This document shows positions 56,204 through 63,996 of a DNA stretch of 64,000 bases, piece by piece (positions within the stretch are counted from its first letter, which is position 1; the number at the start of each line of letters is the position of its first letter). A program made the translations under genes and the position numbers. The notes below the pieces were generated by a model. It searched no databases, had not been told where the DNA came from, and worked only from the letters and a program-made list of their open reading frames with translations. This stretch comes from a candidate division KSB1 bacterium (GTDB lineage Bacteria > Electryoneota > RPQS01), in contig JACRMR010000012.1 in assembly GCA_016214895.1 (NCBI GenBank), positions 423,142 to 487,141 of the forward strand. Reading direction: 5' to 3'.

Positions 56204-57037
56204 CTAACGGGACAGTGGAGGCGGGGACTTGAATCGAGGTGTGACATTCGCGCCATTCGCCGAAAACGTCAGGCCTTCGTCCCCGTAACCGAGCACGACG
56301 ATTTCCAACGGCATGACATCGCTCGACCGAGAGACGATCACCTCCGCGCCGACGTCACCCGTCCCGCGGTATGTCGCGCAGTCGAAGGTCCCGGCATAGA
56401 CCTTGACCGATTTCTGCCCGGCTTCGAGCGGGCGGTCCACGGCGTCCATGTCAATCTGACCGGCGGGCAAACCGAAGGTCATCGCTTGCAGCTCTCCGCG
56501 ATCAATCCGATAAAGCGCGCGATAAACTTCGGTGATCTTCTGGCGCGCTGGCACAATCAAGTCAAACTCGATCAACTCGGGGTCAGATTCCATGGTGTAG
56601 TACGCGGCCTGCAGCCACTCCGCATCCTTACCCATCCATTCGGTCGGTCCGAGATACTGAACGGTCAGCTTGGCATCCACCGGCCCGTAAGAACCAGTCC
56701 CTTCCCCCCAGAATGTCAGCTGGTAGGTGGAAAAGCCGCCGATTACCGTCGGATTGAGCCAGCCGCGATAGAACAGCCGGCGAACCCACTTCTGCGCCTT
56801 TTCGAGCGCAATTCGCCCGGTGCTCGCCGGATCAGACCGCACGCTGTCGGTCCCCACTTCCTCCGCGGCCCGCTCGCCCGCTTCGATGGCTTGCTGCAAC
56901 CGGCTCTTCACCGGCGGCGGAGTGACCGAATCCGTTTTTGCGCTGTCCAGTGGTTGCGGCGGCTCACTCTCTTGCGCCGGCAGGACGCCGGCCGTGAGCA
57001 GTGCCAGCAGCACCGCGAGGCTAAAATATCGAAGCAA
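56204..57037 (-). CDS. Secreted protein, DUF3108-like
   Basis: 277 residues. Signal peptide MLRYFSLAVLLALLTAGVLPAQ; a Pro/Ser/Asp linker; then a beta-rich domain (residues 95-275) with LTFWGEGTGSYGPVDAKLTV, FDLIVPARQKITEVYRALYRI and DCATYRGTGDVGAEVIVSRSSDVMPLEIVVLG, which resembles DUF3108 outer-membrane-associated proteins. Function unknown. The start overlaps the SDR gene by 17 bp. Confidence 0.55.
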   Translation of the reverse strand: MLRYFSLAVLLALLTAGVLPAQESEPPQPLDSAKTDSVTPPPVKSRLQQAIEAGERAAEEVGTDSVRSDPASTGRIALEKAQKWVRRLFYRGWLNPTVIGGFSTYQLTFWGEGTGSYGPVDAKLTVQYLGPTEWMGKDAEWLQAAYYTMESDPELIEFDLIVPARQKITEVYRALYRIDRGELQAMTFGLPAGQIDMDAVDRPLEAGQKSVKVYAGTFDCATYRGTGDVGAEVIVSRSSDVMPLEIVVLGYGDEGLTFSANGANVTPRFKSPPPLSR

Positions 57038-57812
57038 CCCTGCCCCCGTCTATACAATAGGTTTGTCCCGTCACATAAGACCCGCGCGGTGACAGCAGGA
57101 ACGCGCAGAGCGCGGGAAATTCATCGACGTCGCCGATCCGTCCCATCGGAATTTCCCCGGCATAACGCGCACGCGCTTCCGCCGTGCTGACGTTCAGACG
57201 CTGCGCCAGCGCCGTCTCGAGCTCCAACGATCGCTCCGTGAGAAAGCGCCCCGGCGCAATCACGTTAATCCGAACATTCTGCGCCGCCACTTCATCGGCA
57301 AGATACCGCAGGTACCCCGCCAGCGCCGGTCGCAGCGCATTGGATGTTGTCAAGTTCTCAATCGGCTGTTTCACCGTGGTTGAGGCGATCGCCAGCACCG
57401 CGCCATCACGCCGTTCCACCATGCGCGGAACCACCAGCCGGCACAGCCGCACGACCGACATAAACACCGATTCGTAAGCCAATTGCCATTGTGCGTCCGT
57501 AATCGCCAACGGCAAACCGGCGGGCGGCCCCCCACAGTTCGTCACCAAACCGTCCAACCCACCGAACCGCGAGTTGCCGAGCTCCACCAGTCGTTCAATG
57601 TCCCGCGGCTGCGTCAGGTCGGCGACCGCCGTCTCCACCTGCGACAAACCTTCTGACTTCAACCGCTCCGCCGCCGCCGCGATCCTCGACTCACTTGAAC
57701 TCGAAATCAGCACCCGAGCACCTTCGCGTAGGAGCTCGCGCGCCACGCTGTAGCCAAGTCCGCGCGAGGCCGCCGTAACCATCATCCGCCGTCCGGCAAG
57801 TCCCAGGTTCAA
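57021..57812 (-). CDS. SDR family protein lacking the usual Tyr-x3-Lys
   Basis: 263 residues. Cofactor motif TAASRGLGYSVAREL, NCGGPPAG in the position of the NNAG motif, and a classic C-terminus (RIGDVDEFPALCAFLLSPRGSYVTGQTYCIDGG). Where SDRs have Tyr-x-x-x-Lys, this protein reads TTSNALRPALAGYLRYL, so Tyr and Lys align with Ser and Arg. A recognisable SDR subgroup shares this change; the reaction is unclear. Overlaps the carboxypeptidase-like gene by 4 bp. Confidence 0.82.
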   Translation of the reverse strand: MNLGLAGRRMMVTAASRGLGYSVARELLREGARVLISSSSESRIAAAAERLKSEGLSQVETAVADLTQPRDIERLVELGNSRFGGLDGLVTNCGGPPAGLPLAITDAQWQLAYESVFMSVVRLCRLVVPRMVERRDGAVLAIASTTVKQPIENLTTSNALRPALAGYLRYLADEVAAQNVRINVIAPGRFLTERSLELETALAQRLNVSTAEARARYAGEIPMGRIGDVDEFPALCAFLLSPRGSYVTGQTYCIDGGRVASIF

Positions 57813-58285
57813 AACGTCGCCTTGCTGGTGATCTTGATCGTCAATTCCGCCAGCTTGCCCGGCTCGACCGTCACGGCTCCCTGCACGCCCGCGCCATCGA
57901 TGCTGTTGGAGTACCAGCCCTGGCCTTCTTCAACAAATACGCTGTACTTGCCGGGCGGCAAGTTCACGATAAACTCGCCCTGTTCATTGCAGACGATCTC
58001 TTTGATAACCGCGGGTCCATCCTCCCCGGCGCGGATCTGGCGAACCTCTTCGCTCTCGGCTTTCACCGCGGCGAACACGCGCACCACACGGCCGGCTCCG
58101 GGCTTGATCTTGTTGCTCGCGGAGTTGGGATCGGTCATCGGCATGAAATTGCCTTCCCAAATCTCAACCTTGCCGCGAATCCCGCTGTCGGCTTTCTCCT
58201 TCTTGCCCATCGCAAACGATAGCGCCGTCAGCGACAACAGCACCGGCAACCACAGCCGTAAATGACGAACAGTCGGTCGGTTCAT
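57809..58285 (-). CDS. Secreted protein with carboxypeptidase-regulatory-like domain
   Basis: 158 residues. Signal peptide (LWLPVLLSLTALSFA), then a single beta-sandwich: SGIRGKVEIWEGNFMP, EIVCNEQGEFIVNLPPGKYSVFVE, VTVEPGKLAELTIKI. Such domains are common in periplasmic and surface proteins. No catalytic residues. ATGA overlap with the SDR gene. Confidence 0.7.
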   Translation of the reverse strand: MNRPTVRHLRLWLPVLLSLTALSFAMGKKEKADSGIRGKVEIWEGNFMPMTDPNSASNKIKPGAGRVVRVFAAVKAESEEVRQIRAGEDGPAVIKEIVCNEQGEFIVNLPPGKYSVFVEEGQGWYSNSIDGAGVQGAVTVEPGKLAELTIKITSKATF

Positions 58286-58341
58286 ACAGGTGGGTACTTG
58301 ATGAATAACGCGCGAGCGGACTTCGCCCGCGACGCGAGGGC

Positions 58342-60039
58342 TTACCGCAAGTCCTTGATCCGCAGTTGAATCGACTTGCGATTCATGTACTCGTTCTCTT
58401 CGATCGCATAGACCATTTCGAGATGGCGGCTGCCGTTGTCAACCTTGTGAATCCGGTCGCCGAGATTGAAGCCGATGGCCTCAAAACTCGCGCCACCCTG
58501 TCCGGCCCGGAATTTCAGGTGGTTGGCCCCGACAATCCGCGGACTGTCGAGCACTTCCAGACCCCGGGTAAAAAAGTTCGGACGATTGTTCTTCGGACCA
58601 AACGGCGCAAACCGCTTCAAGGTGTTGACCATCTCCGGAGTGATCTCGTCCAGCGAGATTTCGCTCTCGATCTTGATCTTCGGCACCAGGTCCTCTTCCG
58701 GAATCATCTCGCGACAGACCTGCTCGAAACGCTCCTGAAACGCCGGAATGTTCTTCGCCTCGATCGTCAGCCCCGCGGCGTACTTGTGCCCGCCGAATTG
58801 CTGCAACAGATCCGAACAGGCCTTGAGCGCGAGATAGATGTCGAATTTCGCGATCGCCCGCGCACTGCCCTTGCCCATCCCGTTCTCAACGGTGATCATG
58901 ACCGTCGGACGGTAGTAGCGTTCGATCAGCCGTGAAGCCACGATGCCGATCACGCCGGGATGCCAACCCTCCCGCGACAGGACGATCGACCGCCGATCGT
59001 GCGGATTCATCGTCGCCTCAATCTCCGAAATCGCGCCTTCGAGAGTCGTGTTGTCAATGTCCTTGCGACGCCGATTCTCGTCCTCCAGAACCTGCGCGAT
59101 CTCTCGCGACGCCACCTTGTCGCGCGTCGTCAACAAGCGCACGGCGCGCAACGCGCTGCCCAGCCTGCCCACCGCGTTGATCCGCGGCGCAATGCCGAAC
59201 ACGATGTCGCCCACTTCGATCTTGCCGCCGCGCAACTGAGCCGAATCGATCAACGCCGCCAAGCCGACTTCGGGTAAGTTGTTGATCTTCTCCAGCCCCA
59301 TCTTCACGAACACGCGGTTCTCATCCACCAGCGGAACGATGTCCGCCGCGCTCCCCAACGCCACGAGGTCGATGTACTTTTCCGGATAGTCGGGCTCCAT
59401 GCCCAGCTTCTGGACAACGCCCTGCGCAATCTTGTAGGCGACGCCCACCCCGCTCAACTCCTTGAACGGATAGGCGCAGCCCTCGCGCTTCGGATCCAGC
59501 ACCGCCACCGCATCGGGTATCGTGTCTCCCGGCTCGTGGTGGTCCGAGATGATCAGATCGACGCCGATCGACGTCGCAAACTTCGACTCCTTGATCGATG
59601 TGATCCCGCAGTCCACGGAGACGATCAAACTCGCTCCGCGCCGCTTCAATTCCGCGATGCCCGATTCGGAGATACCGTAACCTTCGCTCTGGCGGTCCGG
59701 AATGTACGCCTCGACCTCCCCCCCCAAATCCTTGAGGAAGAGATACATCATCGAAGCCGACGTAATTCCGTCAACGTCATAGTCCCCGTAAATCGCAACT
59801 TTCTCACGACGCTGCAGCGCCGTAATAATCCGATCCGCGGCCTTGTCCATGTCCAGCATCAGAAACGGATCGTACAAGTGGGCCGCCTGCGGCGCAAAAA
59901 ACCGATCCACTTGCACGGGCGTGTCGATGCCGCGATTGATCAAGATGCGGGCGATTGTGTAGGGAATACTGGATTCGTTCGCTAAGCTTTCGATCTCCTC
60001 ATGGGGACGGCTCTCAACCAGTTCCCATTTTGATTGCAT
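58342..60039 (-). CDS. recJ: Single-stranded-DNA-specific exonuclease
   Basis: 565 residues. DHH motifs VAIYGDYDVDGITSASMM, VSVDCGITS and IISDHHEPGD; GSAADIVPL; DHHA1 part with GIVASRLIERYYRPTVM and FGGHKYAAGLTI; C-terminal OB-like domain (IVGANHLKFRAGQGG, IGFNLGD). Degrades single strands 5' to 3' in recombination and mismatch repair. A run of eight G (59718-59725 on + as C) encodes DLGGE near residue 107. Confidence 0.95.
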   Translation of the reverse strand: MQSKWELVESRPHEEIESLANESSIPYTIARILINRGIDTPVQVDRFFAPQAAHLYDPFLMLDMDKAADRIITALQRREKVAIYGDYDVDGITSASMMYLFLKDLGGEVEAYIPDRQSEGYGISESGIAELKRRGASLIVSVDCGITSIKESKFATSIGVDLIISDHHEPGDTIPDAVAVLDPKREGCAYPFKELSGVGVAYKIAQGVVQKLGMEPDYPEKYIDLVALGSAADIVPLVDENRVFVKMGLEKINNLPEVGLAALIDSAQLRGGKIEVGDIVFGIAPRINAVGRLGSALRAVRLLTTRDKVASREIAQVLEDENRRRKDIDNTTLEGAISEIEATMNPHDRRSIVLSREGWHPGVIGIVASRLIERYYRPTVMITVENGMGKGSARAIAKFDIYLALKACSDLLQQFGGHKYAAGLTIEAKNIPAFQERFEQVCREMIPEEDLVPKIKIESEISLDEITPEMVNTLKRFAPFGPKNNRPNFFTRGLEVLDSPRIVGANHLKFRAGQGGASFEAIGFNLGDRIHKVDNGSRHLEMVYAIEENEYMNRKSIQLRIKDLR

Positions 60040-60081
60040 GGATGGTCCTGCATATAGTAATGAAACAAAATCACTAACTTG

Positions 60082-62274
60082 TTACGGGCGTGACTCGCCC
60101 GCCCCCCGCAACGAAATCCGCGCATCCACCGCCACGCAGCGCTCGCGCTCGGGGAAGCTCAGGAACGGATTGACGTCCATCTCCTGAATCTCCGGAAACT
60201 CCGTCGAAAGATAGGAAAGCCGCGCCAGCGCCTCGTGAAGCAACCCGAAGTGGATCGAGGGTTCGCCACGCACGCCCGCGAGGATCTTGTAGCCGCGTAG
60301 ACTTTTCACCATCTCTTCAATGTCCAATTCGGTCAGCGGGGCGAGCCGGAAGGCGACGTCCTTGAGCACTTCGACATAGATCCCGCCCATGCCGACCATG
60401 ACCATCGGTCCGAACGCCGGGTCCGTGTTGATCCCGAGCACGAGTTCGCGGCCACCGCTGATCATCGGTTCCAGAGTCACCGCCCACTTTGCGAGGGGGG
60501 GGTCAAGCGCTTTGAGCGACGTCGCGATCTCGTCCCACGCTCGCAACACGTCCGACTCGTCGCGCAAATTCAACTTCACCCCGCCGACATCGGACTTGTG
60601 GGTAATGCCCTCCGCCGCAATCTTCATCACCAGCGGGAAGCCGGTTTCCTTGGCGCGAGCCGACAATTCATCACGGCGTTCCACCAGCCGCGCGGCGAGC
60701 GTCGGAAACCGCCATGCCGCCAGCACCTCCGAGACTTCGTCTCCGCTCAACTGCGTGCGCCCCACCAGCCGCGCATGCTCAAGGATGCTGCGCACACGCT
60801 CGCGGTCCACGTCGTCGAAGACTCGCGCCTCGCCCTGGGACCGTTCGCGAATCTGCCGATAGCGATTCATCGCCGCCAGGGCCTGCGCCGCGGATTCCGG
60901 AAAGATGTAAACCGGCAGGCCCGCCGAATGCAACACCGGCGTGCCGGTCGTGTCCCGATCGCCGGTCATGAAACAGACCAGCACCGGTTTGCCTTTGCGC
61001 CGGTTTGCCTGATAGGCTCGCGCGATCGCTTCGGCCACGCTGCGCGAATCCGTGGTCACCGGCGCGACGAACACGATCAGCAGCGCATCGACATTCTCGT
61101 CGTCGAGCAGCAAATTGGCCACGCGCTCAAAATGCTCCGCGCCGGACATCGCAATCATGTCAACCGGATTCGACGCGCTCGCAATTTCCGCCAGCACTGA
61201 GCGCAGCGAGTTAATCGTTTCCGGCGAGAACGTCGCCATCTTCAAGCCGTTCCCCACCACCGCATCCGTGGCCAGAATCGCCGGACCACCGCCGTTGGAC
61301 ATCACGCCGACGCGCGGACCCTTCGGCAGCGGTTGTCGCGCAAACGCCTGCGCTAAATCGAACAACACCTCGACGGTATCCACGCGCATCACACCCGCGG
61401 ACTCAAACAGCGCGTCCACGGCTACGTCAGCAGCGGCCAGACTGGCCGTGTGCGAAGACGCCGCGCGCGCGCCGGCCCGCGTGCGACCGGACTTCACCGC
61501 AATAATCGGCTTCTGTTTCACCATCTCGCGCGCGATCCGTGTGAACCGCTGCGGATTCCCGAAACTCTCGATATACAGCAATACCAGCTCCGTGCGCGGA
61601 TCCTCCAGCCAGTAGCCCAACACGTCATCGGTGGAAACATCCGTCTTGTTCCCGAGACTGACGAAGGACGACAGACCCAGCCGCATCCCGGCGGCGCGAT
61701 CCAAGATCGCCACGCCCAGCGCTCCGCTCTGCGACAGGAACCCGATCTTGCCCTCCCACGGCGGCGAACCGGCGAAAGTCGCATCCATGCGATATTTGGG
61801 ATCGGTGTTGATCACGCCCATGCAATTCGGGCCGATCATGCGCATCCCATGGGAGCGAACCCGCTCAAATACACGCTGCTCGAGCTCGGCACCCGTCGCC
61901 CCCGTTTCGCCGAACCCGGCCGTGATCATAATGATCGACTTGACTTCCTTGCGGCCACAATCCTCAACGGCCTGCAACGCCAGCTGCTTCGGTACGCAGA
62001 TAATCGCCAGATCCACCGGATCCGGAATCTCGAGCACACTCCGATAGCACTTCATCGATTGCACGAAGCGCGCCTTCGGATTGACCGGATACACCGCGCC
62101 GTTGAACCCGAAGTCCACCAACTTGCGCAACATCTCGCGGCCAATCGCGCCCGGCGTCCGGCTCGCGCCAATCACCGCGATCGACGACGGCGTGAAGAAA
62201 TTCTGGAGGTCGTTCACGTCGTTGAACTCACTGCGAGGCTGCTGAGGCGCTGCGGGGGGTACTGCAACCGTCAT
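60082..62274 (-). CDS. ADP-forming acetate/acyl-CoA synthetase, fused alpha and beta subunits
   Basis: 730 residues from ATG 62274 (an upstream GTG at 62301 is also possible). CoA-binding Rossmann domain (FFTPSSIAVIGASRTPGAIG), succinyl-CoA-ligase-like domains with FLSQSGALG, phosphohistidine in SSHTASLA, and at the C-terminus the ATP-grasp beta part (TGFPLVMKIAAEGITHKSDVGGVKLNL, GMGGIYVEVLKDVAFRLAPL). Makes ATP from acyl-CoA, or activates acids. First gene after the RNase P RNA. Confidence 0.92.
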   Translation of the reverse strand: MTVAVPPAAPQQPRSEFNDVNDLQNFFTPSSIAVIGASRTPGAIGREMLRKLVDFGFNGAVYPVNPKARFVQSMKCYRSVLEIPDPVDLAIICVPKQLALQAVEDCGRKEVKSIIMITAGFGETGATGAELEQRVFERVRSHGMRMIGPNCMGVINTDPKYRMDATFAGSPPWEGKIGFLSQSGALGVAILDRAAGMRLGLSSFVSLGNKTDVSTDDVLGYWLEDPRTELVLLYIESFGNPQRFTRIAREMVKQKPIIAVKSGRTRAGARAASSHTASLAAADVAVDALFESAGVMRVDTVEVLFDLAQAFARQPLPKGPRVGVMSNGGGPAILATDAVVGNGLKMATFSPETINSLRSVLAEIASASNPVDMIAMSGAEHFERVANLLLDDENVDALLIVFVAPVTTDSRSVAEAIARAYQANRRKGKPVLVCFMTGDRDTTGTPVLHSAGLPVYIFPESAAQALAAMNRYRQIRERSQGEARVFDDVDRERVRSILEHARLVGRTQLSGDEVSEVLAAWRFPTLAARLVERRDELSARAKETGFPLVMKIAAEGITHKSDVGGVKLNLRDESDVLRAWDEIATSLKALDPPLAKWAVTLEPMISGGRELVLGINTDPAFGPMVMVGMGGIYVEVLKDVAFRLAPLTELDIEEMVKSLRGYKILAGVRGEPSIHFGLLHEALARLSYLSTEFPEIQEMDVNPFLSFPERERCVAVDARISLRGAGESRP

Positions 62275-62402
62275 ATTGGAAGGAATGGATACCGAAATCA
62301 CCTGCCATCATCACCGCCAGCCCGGACAAACCGGGACCGGTTTCACAATTCACCTTTCACAAGTCTCTTCCCACTTCGCCTGTAAGCCGAATTCTGTGCT
62401 CC

Positions 62403-62436
62403 CTCGCCGAGCAGGGACGGTGTCCCTGCCGGATTC
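62403..62436. repeat. Palindromic repeat copy A, inside rnpB (P19 position)
   Basis: Hairpin GCAGGGACGGTGTCCCTGC at 62411-62429 with the shared flanks TCGCCGA before and CGGATTC after. Confidence 0.85.
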
Positions 62437-62627
62437 AGAAGCGACGGTCATCTGTCTGGGCCGCCGATTACTCGAACGGCTCGTTGCGGCCTACCCGCCG
62501 CGTCTTGCGCCCTCCGGGCCGAAGGGACTCACGGCTTACTTGGCCTTGCTCCGAACGGGGTTTGCCTTGCCACGGATGTTACCACCCGCGCGGTGCGCTC
62601 TTACCGCACCATTTCACCCTTACCGAA

Positions 62628-62710
62628 AAGAAAACTTCAAATTTGAAACGTGAAACTTGAATCCCGAATTAGCAACATCAAGTTTCAAGTTTGAAGTTTC
62701 AAGTTTTCTT
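62628..62710. repeat. Long AU-rich inverted repeat forming P12 of RNase P RNA
   Basis: Arms 62628-62660 and 62679-62709 are reverse complements over about 33 bases with four mismatches, around an 18-nt loop. Both arms are built from short TTTGAAG/CTTCAAA and AAACTTGA words and are strikingly AT-rich in this GC-rich gene. Confidence 0.85.
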
Positions 62711-62808
62711 CCCGGCGGTTTGCTTTCTGTTGCACTTTCCGTTGCGTCACCGCACCCGGCCGTTAGCCGGCGCTCTGCCCTGTGGAGTTCGGACTTTCCT
62801 CGAGTCGT

Positions 62809-62841
62809 TCGCCGAGCAGGGACTGCGTCCCTGCCGGAATC
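62809..62841. repeat. Palindromic repeat copy B, inside rnpB (P3 position)
   Basis: Hairpin GCAGGGACTGCGTCCCTGC at 62816-62834 with flanks TTCGCCGA and CGGAATCC, as in copy D. Confidence 0.85.
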
Positions 62842-62888
62842 CCGATCCCGCGACCGTCCGGCGAACTCGGAAGAGAAATCTATCGTTC

Positions 62889-62921
62889 ACCCCGTGCAGG
62901 GTCTCCTGACCCTGCCGGAAT
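62889..62921. repeat. Palindromic repeat copy C, diverged
   Basis: Hairpin GCAGGGTCTCCTGACCCTGC at 62896-62915 followed by CGGAAT; compensatory A-to-T/T-to-A change in the stem. Lies between the lipoprotein gene and the RNase P 5' end. Confidence 0.75.
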
Positions 62922-62933
62922 AATGATCACGCT

Positions 62934-62966
62934 CGCCGAGCAGGGACTGGGTCCCTGCCGGAATCC
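62934..62966. repeat. Palindromic repeat copy D
   Basis: Hairpin GCAGGGACTGGGTCCCTGC at 62940-62958 with flanks TCGCCGA and CGGAATCC. Directly after the lipoprotein stop codon on the - strand, where it could act as a terminator stem. Confidence 0.8.
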
Positions 62967-62968
62967 TG

Positions 62969-63538
62969 CTACTTGCGCGTCTTCGGCACCGGCGGTATCG
63001 CCCGCAGCGCCGCGCGAATCGATTCGTTCACGAGCGAATCAATCTCTGCCGACGTCGGGACATGTGGCACCGGCTGCACGGGCGTCAATCCCGGAGGAGG
63101 CGGCACCGACAGCGAGTCAAACTGCGCCGACATGCGCTCGTTCGTCTGCTCCAGCGCGAGCAATTGCCGCTCAACCTGCCGCATCAGTGAATCCAGATTC
63201 ATCACCACCCGCTCGTTCCCCGGCAAGAAATCCAAGGCGCGCACTTCGTCCAGCATGCCGCGCGCGATCTCGTATTCCCCCGCCTTGAGCTGCTCCTTAA
63301 TCTCGTCGGTCGTTTCCGTGCGCTTGCCCACGCCCGCACGCTGCTGAATCTCGCGCGCCTGGTTCGTGTCCGGACTTGCGGGATAGCGTTTCAAAAACGT
63401 CTGCACGTTCAGCAGCGCACCGTCAAAGTCACCGCCATCCACCGCCCGGTCCGCCTGCCGTAACAGCACCAGCCCCTGCGATTCACAGCCGGCAAACCAT
63501 ACCGACAGCATCGCCAGCGTGACAACGCGCGCGATCAA
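62969..63538 (-). CDS. Lipoprotein with TPR-like region
   Basis: 189 residues. Lipoprotein signal with lipobox-like WFAGC (Cys at residue 18), then helices of TPR type (LRQADRAVDGGDFDGALLNVQTFLKRYP, EIKEQLKAGEYEIARGMLDEV), a coiled-coil stretch (LMRQVERQLLALEQTNERM) and a Pro-rich region. Function unknown; acylation would use Lnt (7153-8655). Overlaps the RNase HI-like gene by 4 bp. Confidence 0.7.
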   Translation of the reverse strand: MIARVVTLAMLSVWFAGCESQGLVLLRQADRAVDGGDFDGALLNVQTFLKRYPASPDTNQAREIQQRAGVGKRTETTDEIKEQLKAGEYEIARGMLDEVRALDFLPGNERVVMNLDSLMRQVERQLLALEQTNERMSAQFDSLSVPPPPGLTPVQPVPHVPTSAEIDSLVNESIRAALRAIPPVPKTRK

Positions 63539-63996
63539 AACGACTCCCCGTCAGCGGCGCCGGAAACCGCCGCCCCGGCGCCGTCCAGCGCCGAATTCAC
63601 TAAGCGGTCCGCATCGCGATTCGCTTCGCGCGGGACATGCTTGATGCGCAATTGAAACGGAACCTTCTTCTTCAGTGCGTGAACCTGATCGTTCAACTCC
63701 TTCAGGCGCGGCTCCTTGATCTTCCATTTCCCCAGCACCTGCATCACGATCAATTGACTGTCGCAGTGAATCCGCAGCGACTCCGCTTTGCTCGCCCGCA
63801 ACGTCGGATCGATCGCGGCCATCTCCAGCAGATGAATCAACGCGCGATACTCCGCTTCGTTGTTGGTGCCCTTGCCGATGGTCTTGCCCGCGGAGTAAAG
63901 CACCTGGCCCGCCTCATCACGCACGATCACCCCGATCGCCGCCGGACCCGGATTTCCGCGCGCGCCGCCATCGATGTACGCGATTAAGTCGCTCAC
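63535..63996 (-). CDS. RNase HI-like protein
   Basis: 153 residues. RNase H fold of the shorter type that lacks the basic protrusion: IAYIDGGARGNPGPAAIGVIV (first Asp), Glu in TNNEAEYRALIHLLE, Asp in IHCDSQLIVMQV, and the last Asp in EANRDADRLVN. Degrades RNA in RNA-DNA hybrids. The ATG lies four bases inside the right edge of the visible gene block, so its promoter is outside the window. Confidence 0.9.
   Translation of the reverse strand: MSDLIAYIDGGARGNPGPAAIGVIVRDEAGQVLYSAGKTIGKGTNNEAEYRALIHLLEMAAIDPTLRASKAESLRIHCDSQLIVMQVLGKWKIKEPRLKELNDQVHALKKKVPFQLRIKHVPREANRDADRLVNSALDGAGAAVSGAADGESF

Larger units (their letters stand above)
62364..62876 (-). ncRNA. rnpB: RNase P RNA, bacterial type A, with repeat-derived peripheral helices
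   Basis: Recognised by GAGGAAAGTCCGAAC (P4 5' side, around 62790), GTGCAACAGAAAGCAAACCGCC-type core, the GGTAAGGGTGAAATGGTGCGG segment, GAGCAAGGCCAAGTA, GGGTAGGCCGCAACGAGC, CAGACAGATGACCGTC and ACAGAATTCGGCTTACAG near the 3' end. P1 is 62860-62876 with 62364-62380; P2 is 62852-62858 with 62443-62449; P4 shows covariation (AGTCCGAA with TTCGGCTT). Length about 513 nt against 377 in E. coli, due to an extended P12 and hairpins at P3 and P19. Cleaves tRNA 5' leaders. Confidence 0.95.

Noticed and set aside
55640-57190. 516-codon open frame on + across three - strand genes
   Set aside because: Crosses real gene borders on the other strand and has no recognisable domain.
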